Below are positions 1 to 9,399 of a DNA stretch of 64,000 nt, one piece after another; the first letter of the stretch is position 1; each line of letters starts with the position of its first letter. This DNA comes from Leptospira ellinghausenii (lineage in GTDB: Bacteria > Spirochaetota > Leptospiria > Leptospirales > Leptospiraceae). The notes under the pieces are model-generated. The model did no database searches. It saw only the letters and a program-made list of their open reading frames with translations, and was not told the origin of the DNA. Made by a program: the position numbers and the translations under genes. The stretch lies in NCBI RefSeq assembly GCF_003114815.1, contig NZ_BFAZ01000002.1:62001-126000 (forward strand), read 5' to 3'.

Positions 1-150
1 CACTTACATAAATCCAAAACTAGTAGAGATGCGTGGACTCTCTCTCAAATGTACCATGATATTTCGGAAAGGATGATGTTACGGACATTTGCTAGAAACT
101 TGTCCGAAAATTTGATATTATTTATCGATGTAATCGTGTCTCGAAGCTGA
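1..150 (+). CDS. C-terminal end of an unidentified protein (truncated by window edge)
   Basis: Frame 1 is open from the first base for 49 codons and ends at a TGA at 148-150. The other two forward frames are closed by stops at positions 9-11 and 74-76. The visible peptide is mixed charged and hydrophobic and ends with a hydrophobic stretch (LILFIDVIV) before a short basic tail. I do not recognise a family from this fragment. A 44-base gap separates it from the next gene on the same strand. It could be a chance open frame, but the spacing fits a real upstream gene. Confidence 0.45.
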   Translation, partial: HLHKSKTSRDAWTLSQMYHDISERMMLRTFARNLSENLILFIDVIVSRS

Positions 151-194
151 AAGTTTTTGCCGAACCAATCGGAATGTGAAAACTGGTTAGAGAT

Positions 195-2108
195 ATGGCA
201 AAAATCCAGTTTTTGCAGTTACCTGTTCCTCCACCGAGTTATTTTGCGGCCACAGGAAATGTTCCACTAGCAGCTGCTAGTTTGGCAAGTTGCCTGGAAT
301 CCAAAGAAGATCCTATCCAAGGGATTGTCCCTTCTGTTATTTCACCTGAAGACACCGACTTTTTAGGGGATAAAGACTTAATTGATCGAATCTGCAAAGA
401 AGGTCCTGATTTTTTGGGACTCTCTTTGTATTTATGGAACACCGAACGAAGCCTTTATATAGCCAAAGAAGTTAAAAAGAGAAATCCAGAGATTCAAATC
501 CTAATCGGTGGACCGGAAGTCAACGAAGACAATCCCTTTGTACTTGGTGAGGATGGATATGATATTGCAGTTTCAGGAGAGGCAGAACATAATTTTCGAA
601 GTTTAATGAAAGCTTTGTTAAACAAGGAAACATTGGAGAATGTTGAAAATGTTGCCTATCGAAAAAGAGATGGTTTTTTAAGTCCATTTGGAGTTCCATC
701 ACCAGCTAACTTTCCATTAACAGATTTTCCATCACCTTATACAACCGGTCATTTATTGGTGAATCCAAAACGTTCCACTTACTTAGAAACAGTGAGAGGT
801 TGTAAGTCACAATGTACGTATTGTTTTTATCCAAAATCATCCCAAAACCTTCGTACACTTGATATCAAAGAAACAATCCAATTGATATCCAACCTAAAAG
901 AGAAGGGAGCAAGGGAACTTGTATTTTTAGATCCAACATTCAATCATAGACCTGGTTTTGATTCTTTTTTAGATGCGATTGCAGAAGTGAATTCTGATGG
1001 CCAAATGACCATGTTTGCAGAGCTTAGATCCGAAGGAGTGACTTCGAAACTTGCCACCAAATTAAGAAAAGCTGGATTCAATCGAATCGAACTCGGATTA
1101 CAATCTGTGAATGAGGAAACATTAAAACGTGTGAAACGTTACGGTAGTCCCCATAAAGTAGCAGAAGTTGCTAAAATGTTGGCAGGGGAAGGGATTGACC
1201 TCTTACTCGATTTGATCATTGGTCTTCCTGGTGACACTCCAGACGATGTCGAAAGAGGGATTCACTTTTTCTTGGAACATGGGTTAGGTGAATGGGTGCA
1301 AGCCTTTCCTCTTTCCGTTTTGCCTGGTACAAGTATGCGGAAAGATGCAACTAGAGAAGGCCTTGTTTTTATGCCAACACCTCCTTATCGAATCATCCAA
1401 ACTCCCACATTTAGCCCTGAGGCACTACGTGATTCCGTTTATTTTGCAGAAGATTTATTAGAGCGAAGGTTAGATGAATTTCCGAGGCCATTTTTATGTG
1501 ATGTGGCACCTAACAAAAATGATCGATTTGATTGGTATCCAAAAGGCATCAAACAATCGGAATTGGATTTTTTAGAAACGATAAAACGTGGGACTAGGCA
1601 CCAAAGTGTTTGGTTCCATACCGATTCCCTTTCGAAAGATCGAATGGAAATTATGTCGGTCATCGAAAAAAAAATTGAAGCAGAACCATTTTGCACCATC
1701 GATTTTGTGATCCCACTGTTGGAAGTTCCAAAACCTTATGAAATCTTGACTTTAGAGAACTTACTCCATTCCAAACGAAATTCTTATTTGGCAAAAACCT
1801 TAGAATACCGAGGTGAAAATTTACAACACCGATTGGTTTTTGTGATCCCACAAGGAAAAGAATCACTCAGAAATTGGAGGGATTCATTCACTGGGGATGA
1901 ATCCTTTTTGGTTTATGAAACCATTGTTCCAGAAACCATTTCCAAGTTAGATCCGGATGATTCGTTTTTTTATTTGGTCAGTGGTGATGCCATCACAACA
2001 AAAGATTGGGAATTATTAAAAGAAATGGATCCAGAGACAATCACATTCACAAGTAGAAAGTGGGAAGAAAGATGGTCTATGGAAGTCTTAGGATACGGCG
2101 AATTATAA
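195..2108 (+). CDS. B12-binding domain radical SAM protein
   Basis: A radical S-adenosylmethionine enzyme of the class with an N-terminal cobalamin-binding-like domain. Residues about 20-140 look like the Rossmann-type B12 domain, including the LIGGPE and VSGEAE segments typical of these proteins. The 4Fe-4S motif CxxxCxxC is Cys203, Cys207 and Cys210 in ETVRGCKSQCTYC. Downstream are the usual TIM-barrel segments, such as ELRSEG and the IELGLQS strand. The last 200 or so residues are a C-terminal region I cannot assign. Substrate is unknown; relatives act as methyltransferases, methylthiotransferases or in lipid and cofactor modification. It stands alone, convergent with the PilZ-like gene only 28 bp away. 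No signal peptide is visible, so it is probably cytoplasmic. Confidence 0.85.
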   Translation: MAKIQFLQLPVPPPSYFAATGNVPLAAASLASCLESKEDPIQGIVPSVISPEDTDFLGDKDLIDRICKEGPDFLGLSLYLWNTERSLYIAKEVKKRNPEIQILIGGPEVNEDNPFVLGEDGYDIAVSGEAEHNFRSLMKALLNKETLENVENVAYRKRDGFLSPFGVPSPANFPLTDFPSPYTTGHLLVNPKRSTYLETVRGCKSQCTYCFYPKSSQNLRTLDIKETIQLISNLKEKGARELVFLDPTFNHRPGFDSFLDAIAEVNSDGQMTMFAELRSEGVTSKLATKLRKAGFNRIELGLQSVNEETLKRVKRYGSPHKVAEVAKMLAGEGIDLLLDLIIGLPGDTPDDVERGIHFFLEHGLGEWVQAFPLSVLPGTSMRKDATREGLVFMPTPPYRIIQTPTFSPEALRDSVYFAEDLLERRLDEFPRPFLCDVAPNKNDRFDWYPKGIKQSELDFLETIKRGTRHQSVWFHTDSLSKDRMEIMSVIEKKIEAEPFCTIDFVIPLLEVPKPYEILTLENLLHSKRNSYLAKTLEYRGENLQHRLVFVIPQGKESLRNWRDSFTGDESFLVYETIVPETISKLDPDDSFFYLVSGDAITTKDWELLKEMDPETITFTSRKWEERWSMEVLGYGEL

Positions 2109-2136
2109 ACGTATTCTAACCGACAACATTTGGTGG

Positions 2137-3294
2137 TTAATTTTTTTGGAGTTGTTTTCGGAAAAATTCTACGTTTTCTAAGAATCGTTTTTTCTCACCA
2201 GCTCTTGAGGAATGCCCTGCGATCGCAAGACCAACAGTTAGGTGGCCTTCTTCATTTTTAGTGATCGTTTTGATCTGACCAAAAGCTGTGAGAGGTGATT
2301 GCATTCTAAAAAAAATATCAAACTGAAATCCAGTGAGTTTGGGAAGGCTTTGGATGAGATCAGGATGGTCAACAATCACCTTTAATCCACCTTCTGAAAT
2401 ATCAATCACTGGGAACTTACCATCCGATTTGATCATATTGGAATGTCGAATTCGATCCACCATTTCAAAACATAAAGTTTTCATCTCCATTGCTTTTAAG
2501 AGATCAAAGTTTTCAGTTTTACTTTGCATGTGAATGTATCCAATCGGAATGGATTCTTCCTCATCATTTAAATACAAAATAGGTAGGATGAGTTCCGATT
2601 TGATTTTTAAATTACGACGATTGTTGATTTCTTTATTGATATCTTCTTCAATTTCGTCAGCAAAAACGATAAAATCTTCATTAGGTGAAGTTTCATAACA
2701 TTCCCGATTGTTGACATCTTCAAGAAGGAATCCTTTTTTTGTTTTTTTGATCAGACGAATGATTTCACCATCTTCACGGGAATTGAATGTCGAAATTTTG
2801 ATGAAATCCACTGTATTTTTCAGTTTGGTTTCATAGTCTTGGAAGTTTACTTTCACTGCAGTAGGAACATGAAACATATCAGTTTCAATTTTTGCCTTAC
2901 TGGAAACCACATTTGTAATCCAAGCAGCCCCAGGAGGGACCGGGATCCTAGAACTTTCTCTGTCTTTTTTGGCAATGGCAATTTTATTCAAGTGTAAGAT
3001 GTATTGCGAGTCACCTTTATCTTGTTCCACAGTGCATTCTAAATGGAGGTAACGGCCAAGGATTTTGTAGAGAGTGATTTTTTGGCCCACAGAAAGGGTG
3101 ATTGTTGGTCTAACACTGACGAGAACTTTGTTCCCGTCTTGAGACACTTTTTTGAGGTAACAAATTTCTCCCGAATGGATATCGTCTTTCAGGTTTAATT
3201 CCTGATTTAATAGAAATTTGGTCAAAACATGCAGTTTTTTTTCCGTGTCGGAAAAAACATCCAAGGAACGTTTGTTTCTTTCTACTGTTTCCAT
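2137..3294 (-). CDS. PilZ-like / DUF1577-type protein
   Basis: A 385-residue soluble protein. The C-terminal 110 or so residues look like a PilZ domain: an RIRHSN basic patch followed by DISEGGLKV, matching the RxxxR and D/NxSxxG pattern that binds cyclic di-GMP in that family. The N-terminal and middle parts resemble a Leptospira-typical domain I believe is DUF1577, with a SSRIPVPPGAAW segment and a stretch rich in Asp, Glu and Lys. The likely role is a cyclic-di-GMP effector or regulator, but no partner is visible. The basic patch is imperfect, so nucleotide binding is uncertain. It is divergent from guaB, with 97 bp between the two starts, which must hold both promoters. Confidence 0.65.
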   Translation of the reverse strand: METVERNKRSLDVFSDTEKKLHVLTKFLLNQELNLKDDIHSGEICYLKKVSQDGNKVLVSVRPTITLSVGQKITLYKILGRYLHLECTVEQDKGDSQYILHLNKIAIAKKDRESSRIPVPPGAAWITNVVSSKAKIETDMFHVPTAVKVNFQDYETKLKNTVDFIKISTFNSREDGEIIRLIKKTKKGFLLEDVNNRECYETSPNEDFIVFADEIEEDINKEINNRRNLKIKSELILPILYLNDEEESIPIGYIHMQSKTENFDLLKAMEMKTLCFEMVDRIRHSNMIKSDGKFPVIDISEGGLKVIVDHPDLIQSLPKLTGFQFDIFFRMQSPLTAFGQIKTITKNEEGHLTVGLAIAGHSSRAGEKKRFLENVEFFRKQLQKN

Positions 3295-3344
3295 AAAAGG
3301 TCGTGGTACTCACTATTATCGGTCAATTTTCTCCTGAAATTCTC

Positions 3345-3386
3345 TTGCACTTAGAGTTTTCTTACCTAAAGTAGAAAAAGGAAGGA
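3345..3386 (+). promoter_or_regulatory. Candidate guaB promoter and ribosome binding site
   Basis: TTGCAC at 3345-3350 and TAAAGT at 3367-3372 are separated by 16 bp and could be the -35 and -10 elements. A strong Shine-Dalgarno sequence, AGGAAGGA at 3379-3386, lies 5 bp before the guaB ATG and fixes that start. The promoter hexamers are a pattern match only; the ribosome binding site is clear. Confidence 0.4.
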
Positions 3387-3391
3387 TAATT

Positions 3392-4918
3392 ATGTCAAAT
3401 CACCCCCTACCAGGATCTGAGCTTCTCGATGGAGTCAGTGGACAAGAGCTCTTCTCGGTCAACATGGGACTCACGTATCGAGATTTTTTAGTACTACCTG
3501 GATATATAGACTTCAATCCAAGCGATGTGGATCTCGAAACAAAACTTTCTAAAAATATAACACTCAAAAGACCTCTTATGAGTTCTCCTATGGACACTGT
3601 CACAGAGTCTGAAATGGCTATTGCACAGGCACTCATGGGTGGAATTGGAATCATTCATTATAATAATACAATCGAAGAACAAGTGGAGTTAGTGCGAAAG
3701 GTAAAACGTTTTGAAAATGGTTTTATCAAAGATCCAATTTTACTCTCTCCTGAACATACACTTGCCGATTTAGATGCCGTAAAAGAAAAGTATGGATTCA
3801 GTGGGATCCCAATTACGGAAGATGGGACCGCAAGAACTAAGTTAGTTGGTATTGTTACCAACCGTGATGTTGATTTTGAAAGAGATCGTGACATCAAATT
3901 AGGGAAGGTAATGACAACTGAGCTCATCACAGCAAATGTGGGAATCAGTTTACGGGAAGCAAATGACATCCTTCGTACAAGTAAAAAAGGAAAACTACCA
4001 ATTGTAGACAAACAAGGGAAACTTGTTGCTCTCATTTGTCGTAGTGACTTGAAAAAAAATAAAGAATTCCCTCAATCTTCAAAAGACGACCAAAAAAGAT
4101 TAAGAGTGGGTGCTGCACTTTCCACCTTACCAGAGTCACGTGACAGAATGGCTGCCTTAGCAGAAGTTGGAGTGGACGCAATCATCATTGATTCTGCTCA
4201 AGGAAACTCAAGTTACCAAATGGAAATGATCCAATGGATTAAATCCAATTTCCCAAATACAGATGTGATTGGTGGAAACGTTGTCACAAAAGCACAAGCG
4301 GCAAACCTCATTGCGGCTGGAGCGGATGGACTTCGTATTGGTATGGGACCTGGTTCCATTTGTATCACCCAAGACACAATGGCAGTCGGACGAGCACAAG
4401 CAACTGCAGTATTCAAAACAGCAGAGTATGCACAAGCTCATGGAGTTCCAGTGATCGCAGATGGTGGTATTTCTAACATCGGTGATATCGCCAATGCTCT
4501 CGCGATTGGTGCCTCTATGTGTATGATGGGTTCAATGTTTGCAGGAACAAAAGAAGCACCAGGTGAGTATTTTTATGAAAATGGCATTCGTCTAAAGAAA
4601 TACAGAGGAATGGCAAGTTTAGAAGCAATGAATAAAGGTGGAGACAAACGGTATTTCTCTGAATCCCAAAAAATCAAAGTAGCACAAGGTGTATCTGGTT
4701 ATGTTGTGGATAAAGGTTCTGTTTTAAATCTAATCCCTTACCTCGTACAAGGTCTCAGACAAAGTTTCCAAGATATGGGTTACCGAAATATTCCTGACCT
4801 TCATAAAGCATTACGTGCAGGACAACTTCGTTTTGAACGTAGGACAGAATCAGCCCAAGCACAAGGTAGTGTGCATGGTTTGTATTCTTATACAAAACCT
4901 TCAATGAGAGCTGAATAA
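3392..4918 (+). CDS. guaB: IMP dehydrogenase
   Basis: Catalyses NAD-dependent oxidation of IMP to XMP, the committed step of guanine nucleotide synthesis in the cytoplasm. At 508 residues it is the usual length. The N-terminal barrel start contains the [11 protein letters not shown] and SSPMDTVTE segments. A CBS-pair (Bateman) insert runs from about residue 110 to 225. The catalytic loop reads GPGSICITQ with the nucleophile at Cys324. Further on are [12 protein letters not shown] and the [10 protein letters not shown] flap region. It heads a run with the LolA-like gene (9 bp gap) and rsmE (3 bp gap). The start is set by a strong ribosome binding site. Confidence 0.98.
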   Translation: MSNHPLPGSELLDGVSGQELFSVNMGLTYRDFLVLPGYIDFNPSDVDLETKLSKNITLKRPLMSSPMDTVTESEMAIAQALMGGIGIIHYNNTIEEQVELVRKVKRFENGFIKDPILLSPEHTLADLDAVKEKYGFSGIPITEDGTARTKLVGIVTNRDVDFERDRDIKLGKVMTTELITANVGISLREANDILRTSKKGKLPIVDKQGKLVALICRSDLKKNKEFPQSSKDDQKRLRVGAALSTLPESRDRMAALAEVGVDAIIIDSAQGNSSYQMEMIQWIKSNFPNTDVIGGNVVTKAQAANLIAAGADGLRIGMGPGSICITQDTMAVGRAQATAVFKTAEYAQAHGVPVIADGGISNIGDIANALAIGASMCMMGSMFAGTKEAPGEYFYENGIRLKKYRGMASLEAMNKGGDKRYFSESQKIKVAQGVSGYVVDKGSVLNLIPYLVQGLRQSFQDMGYRNIPDLHKALRAGQLRFERRTESAQAQGSVHGLYSYTKPSMRAE

Positions 4919-4927
4919 AGAAATCAC

Positions 4928-5698
4928 ATGCGAAAACTTTGGATTTTATTTTTTTTGATTTCTTTTGTATCTCTTGAGGCCCAAGCACCTGACACCAGTT
5001 TATCGGCCCAAGAATTACTTGCGAGGCTTGACCGGGAAATGGATTACGGGAAGGGCCTTGTGAAAGGTACCTATGTCCTCATTCGTAGGAACGGAACATC
5101 GGAGACATGGAGAATCAATCGATTTTTTAATGGTGAAGATGCTTTGCTTCTTTTTGACAGAAAAGGGCGAGGCCTCGAATCCAAACTGTTAACAAAAGAT
5201 GAAGGGGAAAATGTATTTTTCTTCAATGTTCTCAGTGCTAAACTGTTTCGAAAAACAGACGACGAAAAATATGAATCCCTAATGGGAACTGGATTTTTTT
5301 ATGTAGATATGTCTGGTTATTCGTATCAGGCAAATTATAACCCACTCGTAAATGGTGATTTGGAAATCGGTGGAGAGATGTATTACAGAGTTTCTCTCAA
5401 ACCAATTCTACCATATTTCTACAAAAAACTGGTGTTACTCGTTGGCAAAAAGGATTTAAAACCTTACCGAGTTGACTTTCATGACCGTGACGGTATTTTA
5501 TTTAAAACATTAAACTTAAAATATGGACCTGTGAAAATTAAAGACGCAACGGGAAAAGTGGAAGATGTACAAAAAGCTTCTCGTCTGGAAATGTTAGATT
5601 TGAACACAGGTAGCATCACCGTTTGGGAAATCCAAGAAGTTGACAAAACTGTAAATCCAGATGCATCTCTCTTTAATGTAGACAACCTAAGCAGATAA
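4928..5698 (+). CDS. Outer-membrane lipoprotein-sorting (LolA-like) protein
   Basis: A 256-residue exported protein with a signal peptide (basic MRK, hydrophobic core, cleavage near SLEAQA). The mature part resembles the LolA-like family typified by Treponema TP0789, which adopts the LolA/LolB half-barrel fold that carries lipid chains across the periplasm. Supporting segments are the YVLIRRNGTSETWRINRFF strand pair, RKGRGLESKLL, and the late TGSITVWEIQEV strand. No lipobox cysteine is present, so it should be soluble in the periplasm. Its place between guaB and rsmE looks like operon convenience rather than function. A true LolA role in lipoprotein trafficking is inferred from fold only. Confidence 0.75.
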   Translation: MRKLWILFFLISFVSLEAQAPDTSLSAQELLARLDREMDYGKGLVKGTYVLIRRNGTSETWRINRFFNGEDALLLFDRKGRGLESKLLTKDEGENVFFFNVLSAKLFRKTDDEKYESLMGTGFFYVDMSGYSYQANYNPLVNGDLEIGGEMYYRVSLKPILPYFYKKLVLLVGKKDLKPYRVDFHDRDGILFKTLNLKYGPVKIKDATGKVEDVQKASRLEMLDLNTGSITVWEIQEVDKTVNPDASLFNVDNLSR

Positions 5699-5701
5699 AC
5701 A

Positions 5702-6379
5702 TTGGAACCGGGGCTCATCCTATTTCGCATTCCATTCCAAAAAAAAGACATGATACAATTAACGAAGGAAGAAGTGAATCACCTTCGTGCGCTTCGTTTA
5801 GGAAATGAAACCACCATCATTCAAATAAGGGATGGAGAAGGTGGATTGTATGATTACCTTCTCACTCCACATTCGAAGGAACTAAAGTTCCAAAAAGAAA
5901 CAATTGTTCCTCCAAAAGCCAATCGGAAAAAAATTGCCATTGCTTTGCCAAAAGGGAATCGTTTGGATTTTTTCTTACAGAAGGTGACTGAGATTGGACT
6001 GAATGAAGTGGTATTTTTAGTGTTTCGTCATTCCATCCGCAAAGAATTTAATTTGGAACGATCTGAAAAGATTGTGAAGGAAGCGGCAGCTCAATCCAAA
6101 CAGACTGAAATCTTAAAACTTTCGATTGAAACGGCAAAGGATTGGATGGAAGCACATAAAGAAAGTTTGGTGGTCTTTCATCCTTTTGGACAAAAACCGT
6201 TCGAATTGTCCAGTTTGGCAAACAAAATTCCTGTCATCGGGCCGGAAGGTGGTTTCCATGAGGAAGAAGAGAATTGGATGGAATACAATCAGATTCCGAA
6301 ACTGACTTTACCCGGTGGTGTGCTCAGGACGGAAACTTGCGGGATTGTAGCCGCAAGTTTTTTGGTCTATGGAACGTAA
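5702..6379 (+). CDS. rsmE: 16S rRNA (uracil-1498-N3)-methyltransferase
   Basis: A SPOUT-class methyltransferase that methylates U1498 in helix 44 of 16S rRNA using S-adenosylmethionine. The C-terminal trefoil-knot motifs are visible: IGPEGGFHEEE and LPGGVLRTETCGIVAAS, where the LRTET segment closes the cofactor site. The central segment GNRLDFFLQKVTEIGL, followed by a strand and RHS, is also characteristic. At 225 residues it is slightly shorter than the usual 240-250. The start is a TTG three bases after the LolA-like stop; no better ATG exists upstream of the conserved N-terminal segment. It is convergent with the small lipoprotein gene, with only 7 bp between stops. Confidence 0.93.
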   Translation: MEPGLILFRIPFQKKDMIQLTKEEVNHLRALRLGNETTIIQIRDGEGGLYDYLLTPHSKELKFQKETIVPPKANRKKIAIALPKGNRLDFFLQKVTEIGLNEVVFLVFRHSIRKEFNLERSEKIVKEAAAQSKQTEILKLSIETAKDWMEAHKESLVVFHPFGQKPFELSSLANKIPVIGPEGGFHEEEENWMEYNQIPKLTLPGGVLRTETCGIVAASFLVYGT

Positions 6380-6386
6380 GCTCGGC

Positions 6387-6656
6387 TTATTTGTTGGTTA
6401 AGAGAAGTAAGGTTGTAGACAAACTACAATTGGTAGAACAATTGCTGAAACAGGTTGAAGCAGTTGGATAATTGTCCCCTGTGATGTTTGGGTATTTGGC
6501 TGCACAATCCGCATTACAGGCAGTAAGGCTCCCCCCTGTGCAGGAAACGATGTATGTGAATAAGTTTCTTTCCAAAGTTTTATCTTGTCTTTTTTGGCAA
6601 GATGTAGAAAAGAACACGACAAATCCAAGTGTCATCAGTAAAAAAAAACGTTTCAT
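6387..6656 (-). CDS. Small cysteine-rich lipoprotein
   Basis: An 89-residue precursor beginning at an internal ATG (complement of 6654-6656). The signal peptide MKRFFLLMTLGFVVFFSTSC ends in a lipobox-like STSC, so lipidation is expected at Cys20 and the mature chain is about 70 residues. The mature part has six further Cys residues in small spaced clusters with many Asn, Ser and Thr, which suggests disulfide bonding in the periplasm or on the outer surface. A longer reading to 6809 would overlap the next gene and bury the signal peptide, so I chose the internal start. Function is unknown. Small Cys-rich lipoproteins of this type are common in Leptospira. Confidence 0.7.
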   Translation of the reverse strand: MKRFFLLMTLGFVVFFSTSCQKRQDKTLERNLFTYIVSCTGGSLTACNADCAAKYPNITGDNYPTASTCFSNCSTNCSLSTTLLLLTNK

Positions 6657-6750
6657 ATCGTATAGACTCATCTCTGCTAGCATTTCGTCAATCGGTTCGT
6701 AAAAATCTTGACCCTTGTTTCTTTTCCTATGTTTTGGATGAGATCCCATT

Positions 6751-8223
6751 ATGGCCGAAACTAGCAAAAAAGTCTTAGAGAAAAAAGGACAAGGCGAATA
6801 TGAATTCACCGCTTATGGGGAATTTTTGTCCTATTTCCATGCCCACATTGATATTTTCAAACGCCTCTTAAAAGCCAAAAAGATGGATCCCACAAAAGTG
6901 GAAGAAGTTGCCAAACAAATCAAATCGTACATGACTGGGAACATCAAAAAAACGGATCAATTTTTTGAACATCTCCCACAGTTTGCTACCTTGTTAGGTG
7001 TTTCCAAAGAAGAAGTATCTGCATATCTCAATTCGAATTTTATAGAAGTCCTAAACAAAGTCCAAGAAAAACTGAAAACCCAAGAATTGGAAAAAATGAA
7101 AAATGCTCCAGTTCCTAGTTTTTCTTCCATTGCAGAAGAAATTGTAGAAGGATTACATTTTACTCATCCCACTGATTTTGTTTTTGCACAAAAAGGGATA
7201 TTGATGGTTTTAGAAAATCCTTTAACTGGTGAGATCATCGAACCCCAAGGACTTATGGCTGCTTCTGCAAAAGCTGCATTATCGATTCCATCAGGTTCTG
7301 AATCTGAAAAAGAACCGGTCTCATTAACAGAAGCACTCGCCGTTGCCAATGCACCTCCCACTCCGATCGCAAAAAAACAAACATTGATTCCTGAAAAAGA
7401 AAAATCCATCTTACAGGAAATAACCGAAACCTTTAGCGATGTTTTAACGGGTGAAAGGTTAGAAGTAAAAATCGGACCAGAAGTAACAGACACTCCTCAC
7501 TTAGAATCCAATACAAATGGCAATTCTGCTAAAACAAATGAAGAATATGAAATCGAAGATCTTGAGTTTGATGATTCTTCTGACTCTCAATCTGACAAAC
7601 CAGGCGAAAGTAGTTCCGAAGACCACGATGATTTTTCAGATGATTTAGGAATTGAATACGAGGAAGAGACGGCACCAACTCCTCCACCAGTGGATTTAAA
7701 TATGGTGCGATTGGGGAATTATTCTGTAAAAGAATTTATGGACCTCGTGCAAACCATCACCACCTACCAAACCAAAGGGGACCAAGTTGGTTACCAAAAT
7801 TGGTTAAGAACTCTATCGGAGTTTGATAAAGCAGTTGTATCATTACGAACCCAAGTCCTGAAAGAACAAAAAAATGAGGTTGTTGATTGGAATACACTTT
7901 TCCAAATGATGAGCTCAAAATCAGAACTAAAACCGGAAGTCTTAAAAGGGATCGTAAAAAAAATCAAAAATTTTCAAATCGTAAAACTCACGTTAGATAG
8001 AATGATTCAGGAGTTCAAAAAGGGAAGTCCTGAATTTATGCAGATCGTCAAAATGGCATGGCCTCATATCCAAAAATCGTTTTATGAAGTTCCCAACTAC
8101 CAACAAGTGCAAACTTTGTTACGAGGAATTTTGTCACGAGTGAATGGCGATCTCCATAAAAAAGAATTTTCAAAGATCTTTACGATGGCTCTCAATTTTA
8201 TCCAATCCAAATACCAGGTGTAA
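6751..8223 (+). CDS. Conserved hypothetical protein with acidic central linker
   Basis: I do not recognise this 490-residue protein. No signal peptide or membrane segment is visible, so it is probably cytoplasmic. The N-terminal 120 or so residues are a Lys-rich, helical-looking region. The middle (roughly 270-330) is a strongly acidic low-complexity stretch rich in Asp, Glu and Ser that ends in a short proline run (TPPPVD). The C-terminal 150 residues are again helical and Lys-rich. The layout suggests two helical domains joined by a flexible acidic linker, possibly a scaffold. It is followed directly by two exported or membrane proteins (3 and 18 bp gaps), so the three may act together at the envelope. 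Confidence 0.75.
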   Translation: MAETSKKVLEKKGQGEYEFTAYGEFLSYFHAHIDIFKRLLKAKKMDPTKVEEVAKQIKSYMTGNIKKTDQFFEHLPQFATLLGVSKEEVSAYLNSNFIEVLNKVQEKLKTQELEKMKNAPVPSFSSIAEEIVEGLHFTHPTDFVFAQKGILMVLENPLTGEIIEPQGLMAASAKAALSIPSGSESEKEPVSLTEALAVANAPPTPIAKKQTLIPEKEKSILQEITETFSDVLTGERLEVKIGPEVTDTPHLESNTNGNSAKTNEEYEIEDLEFDDSSDSQSDKPGESSSEDHDDFSDDLGIEYEEETAPTPPPVDLNMVRLGNYSVKEFMDLVQTITTYQTKGDQVGYQNWLRTLSEFDKAVVSLRTQVLKEQKNEVVDWNTLFQMMSSKSELKPEVLKGIVKKIKNFQIVKLTLDRMIQEFKKGSPEFMQIVKMAWPHIQKSFYEVPNYQQVQTLLRGILSRVNGDLHKKEFSKIFTMALNFIQSKYQV

Positions 8224-8226
8224 GTG

Positions 8227-9381
8227 ATGACTAGAGAGAAATATTCTCTCTTTTTGTTACATTGGGAATGGTATCTTCGTATTTGTTGTATTTCTCTACC
8301 TATGCTTTTAGGATTTGGGAATGTTAACTTACATGCGCAATCGAATGTAATCGTTGATCCTCTTCTCCAAAAACCATGGATCCCCGATGCAGAAGAGGAA
8401 GAGTCGAGAAGTTACCATCGTTTCTTAAGTGAATTTAAGAACAAACAATCATCTGTGAAAAAAAAAGATCGTTTTGGTCGGAATTACCTGGTGTCACCAT
8501 CCGGCAAAATCAGGTTCCTCATTGATGATGAGTATTATAAAGAATTTCCACTCCAAGCAGAAGCAGACATAGCAGCAAAAGAATTAGAAGTTTTGTATGA
8601 AGTAAGAAAGGAAAAGGATGTAGTATTCCTGGGAAAGGGGATTCACCTTTGTTACCGATTAAAACAAGAAAAAGATTCTGGTTTTTTTCCTGAATGGTTG
8701 ATAAAGTCCAATGAAATTACGAATCGAGCGGCCAATGAATGGTCTGACCAAACCATTCCATTGGATTTGGTGAGTGATCCTTATGGATGTTATGTGGATG
8801 AAGTTTCCTTACGAGATTATTTGTATCTGGAATCGGAATCGTTTCGTTATCGATTAAAAATACCATCAACTTTACGGTATGAAGGTTTATACGGAAATCG
8901 ACTTGGTATTTATGGCGAAAATCGAGATAGTATTTATAGGATTGTTCGATTTGTAGAGTTTTTATCCAATTACCTTCCAGAAGGACAAACAGAATGGGAA
9001 GAGGCTTTTCTTTTACAAGTCTCAGGTAAAAAAAAGAAAACATTGCCAAAAATCATTTTGTCAATTGGTTCTAGTTTTGATAAAGTAAGACCTCTACGGA
9101 ATGCCAAAAATTATTTTGTATTTTGGGACTCTCTTCGATCCTTAAACAAAAACCAAATGCGAAAATTGCAATTCAAACGTTCCGAAAAAGACAATGTTTA
9201 TTTGAGCGAATGGGTTGAAGTGGATGATATTGGAAACCGAATCGAAATGGAAATGAAGGAATATTATGTATATAACGCTCCAAGAGGTTATTTTTTGTCT
9301 TTATCCTATCCAAAACGAGAAAAAAAGAAAGCAGATGAGTATTGGAATACAATTCGAAATAGTTTTGTCGTGAAAGATTAA
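8227..9381 (+). CDS. Hypothetical secreted protein
   Basis: A 384-residue protein with an N-terminal export signal: a hydrophobic core around ICCISLPMLLGFG and a likely cleavage site after LHAQ. The mature part is mixed charged, rich in Tyr, Lys and Glu, with no Cys-based motif or repeat I can identify. GTG at 8224 and ATG at 8227 are both in frame; I chose ATG because AGG at 8216-8218 is 8 bases upstream of it. The gene starts 3 bases after the preceding stop, indicating co-translation. No family recognised; periplasmic or outer-membrane location inferred. Confidence 0.7.
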   Translation: MTREKYSLFLLHWEWYLRICCISLPMLLGFGNVNLHAQSNVIVDPLLQKPWIPDAEEEESRSYHRFLSEFKNKQSSVKKKDRFGRNYLVSPSGKIRFLIDDEYYKEFPLQAEADIAAKELEVLYEVRKEKDVVFLGKGIHLCYRLKQEKDSGFFPEWLIKSNEITNRAANEWSDQTIPLDLVSDPYGCYVDEVSLRDYLYLESESFRYRLKIPSTLRYEGLYGNRLGIYGENRDSIYRIVRFVEFLSNYLPEGQTEWEEAFLLQVSGKKKKTLPKIILSIGSSFDKVRPLRNAKNYFVFWDSLRSLNKNQMRKLQFKRSEKDNVYLSEWVEVDDIGNRIEMEMKEYYVYNAPRGYFLSLSYPKREKKKADEYWNTIRNSFVVKD

Positions 9382-9399
9382 AATCAATTAGGAATCAAA

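Noticed and set aside
6657..6809. Upstream extension of the small lipoprotein gene
   Set aside because: The extension overlaps the start of the next gene and places the lipoprotein signal peptide in the middle of the chain; the internal ATG gives a normal precursor.
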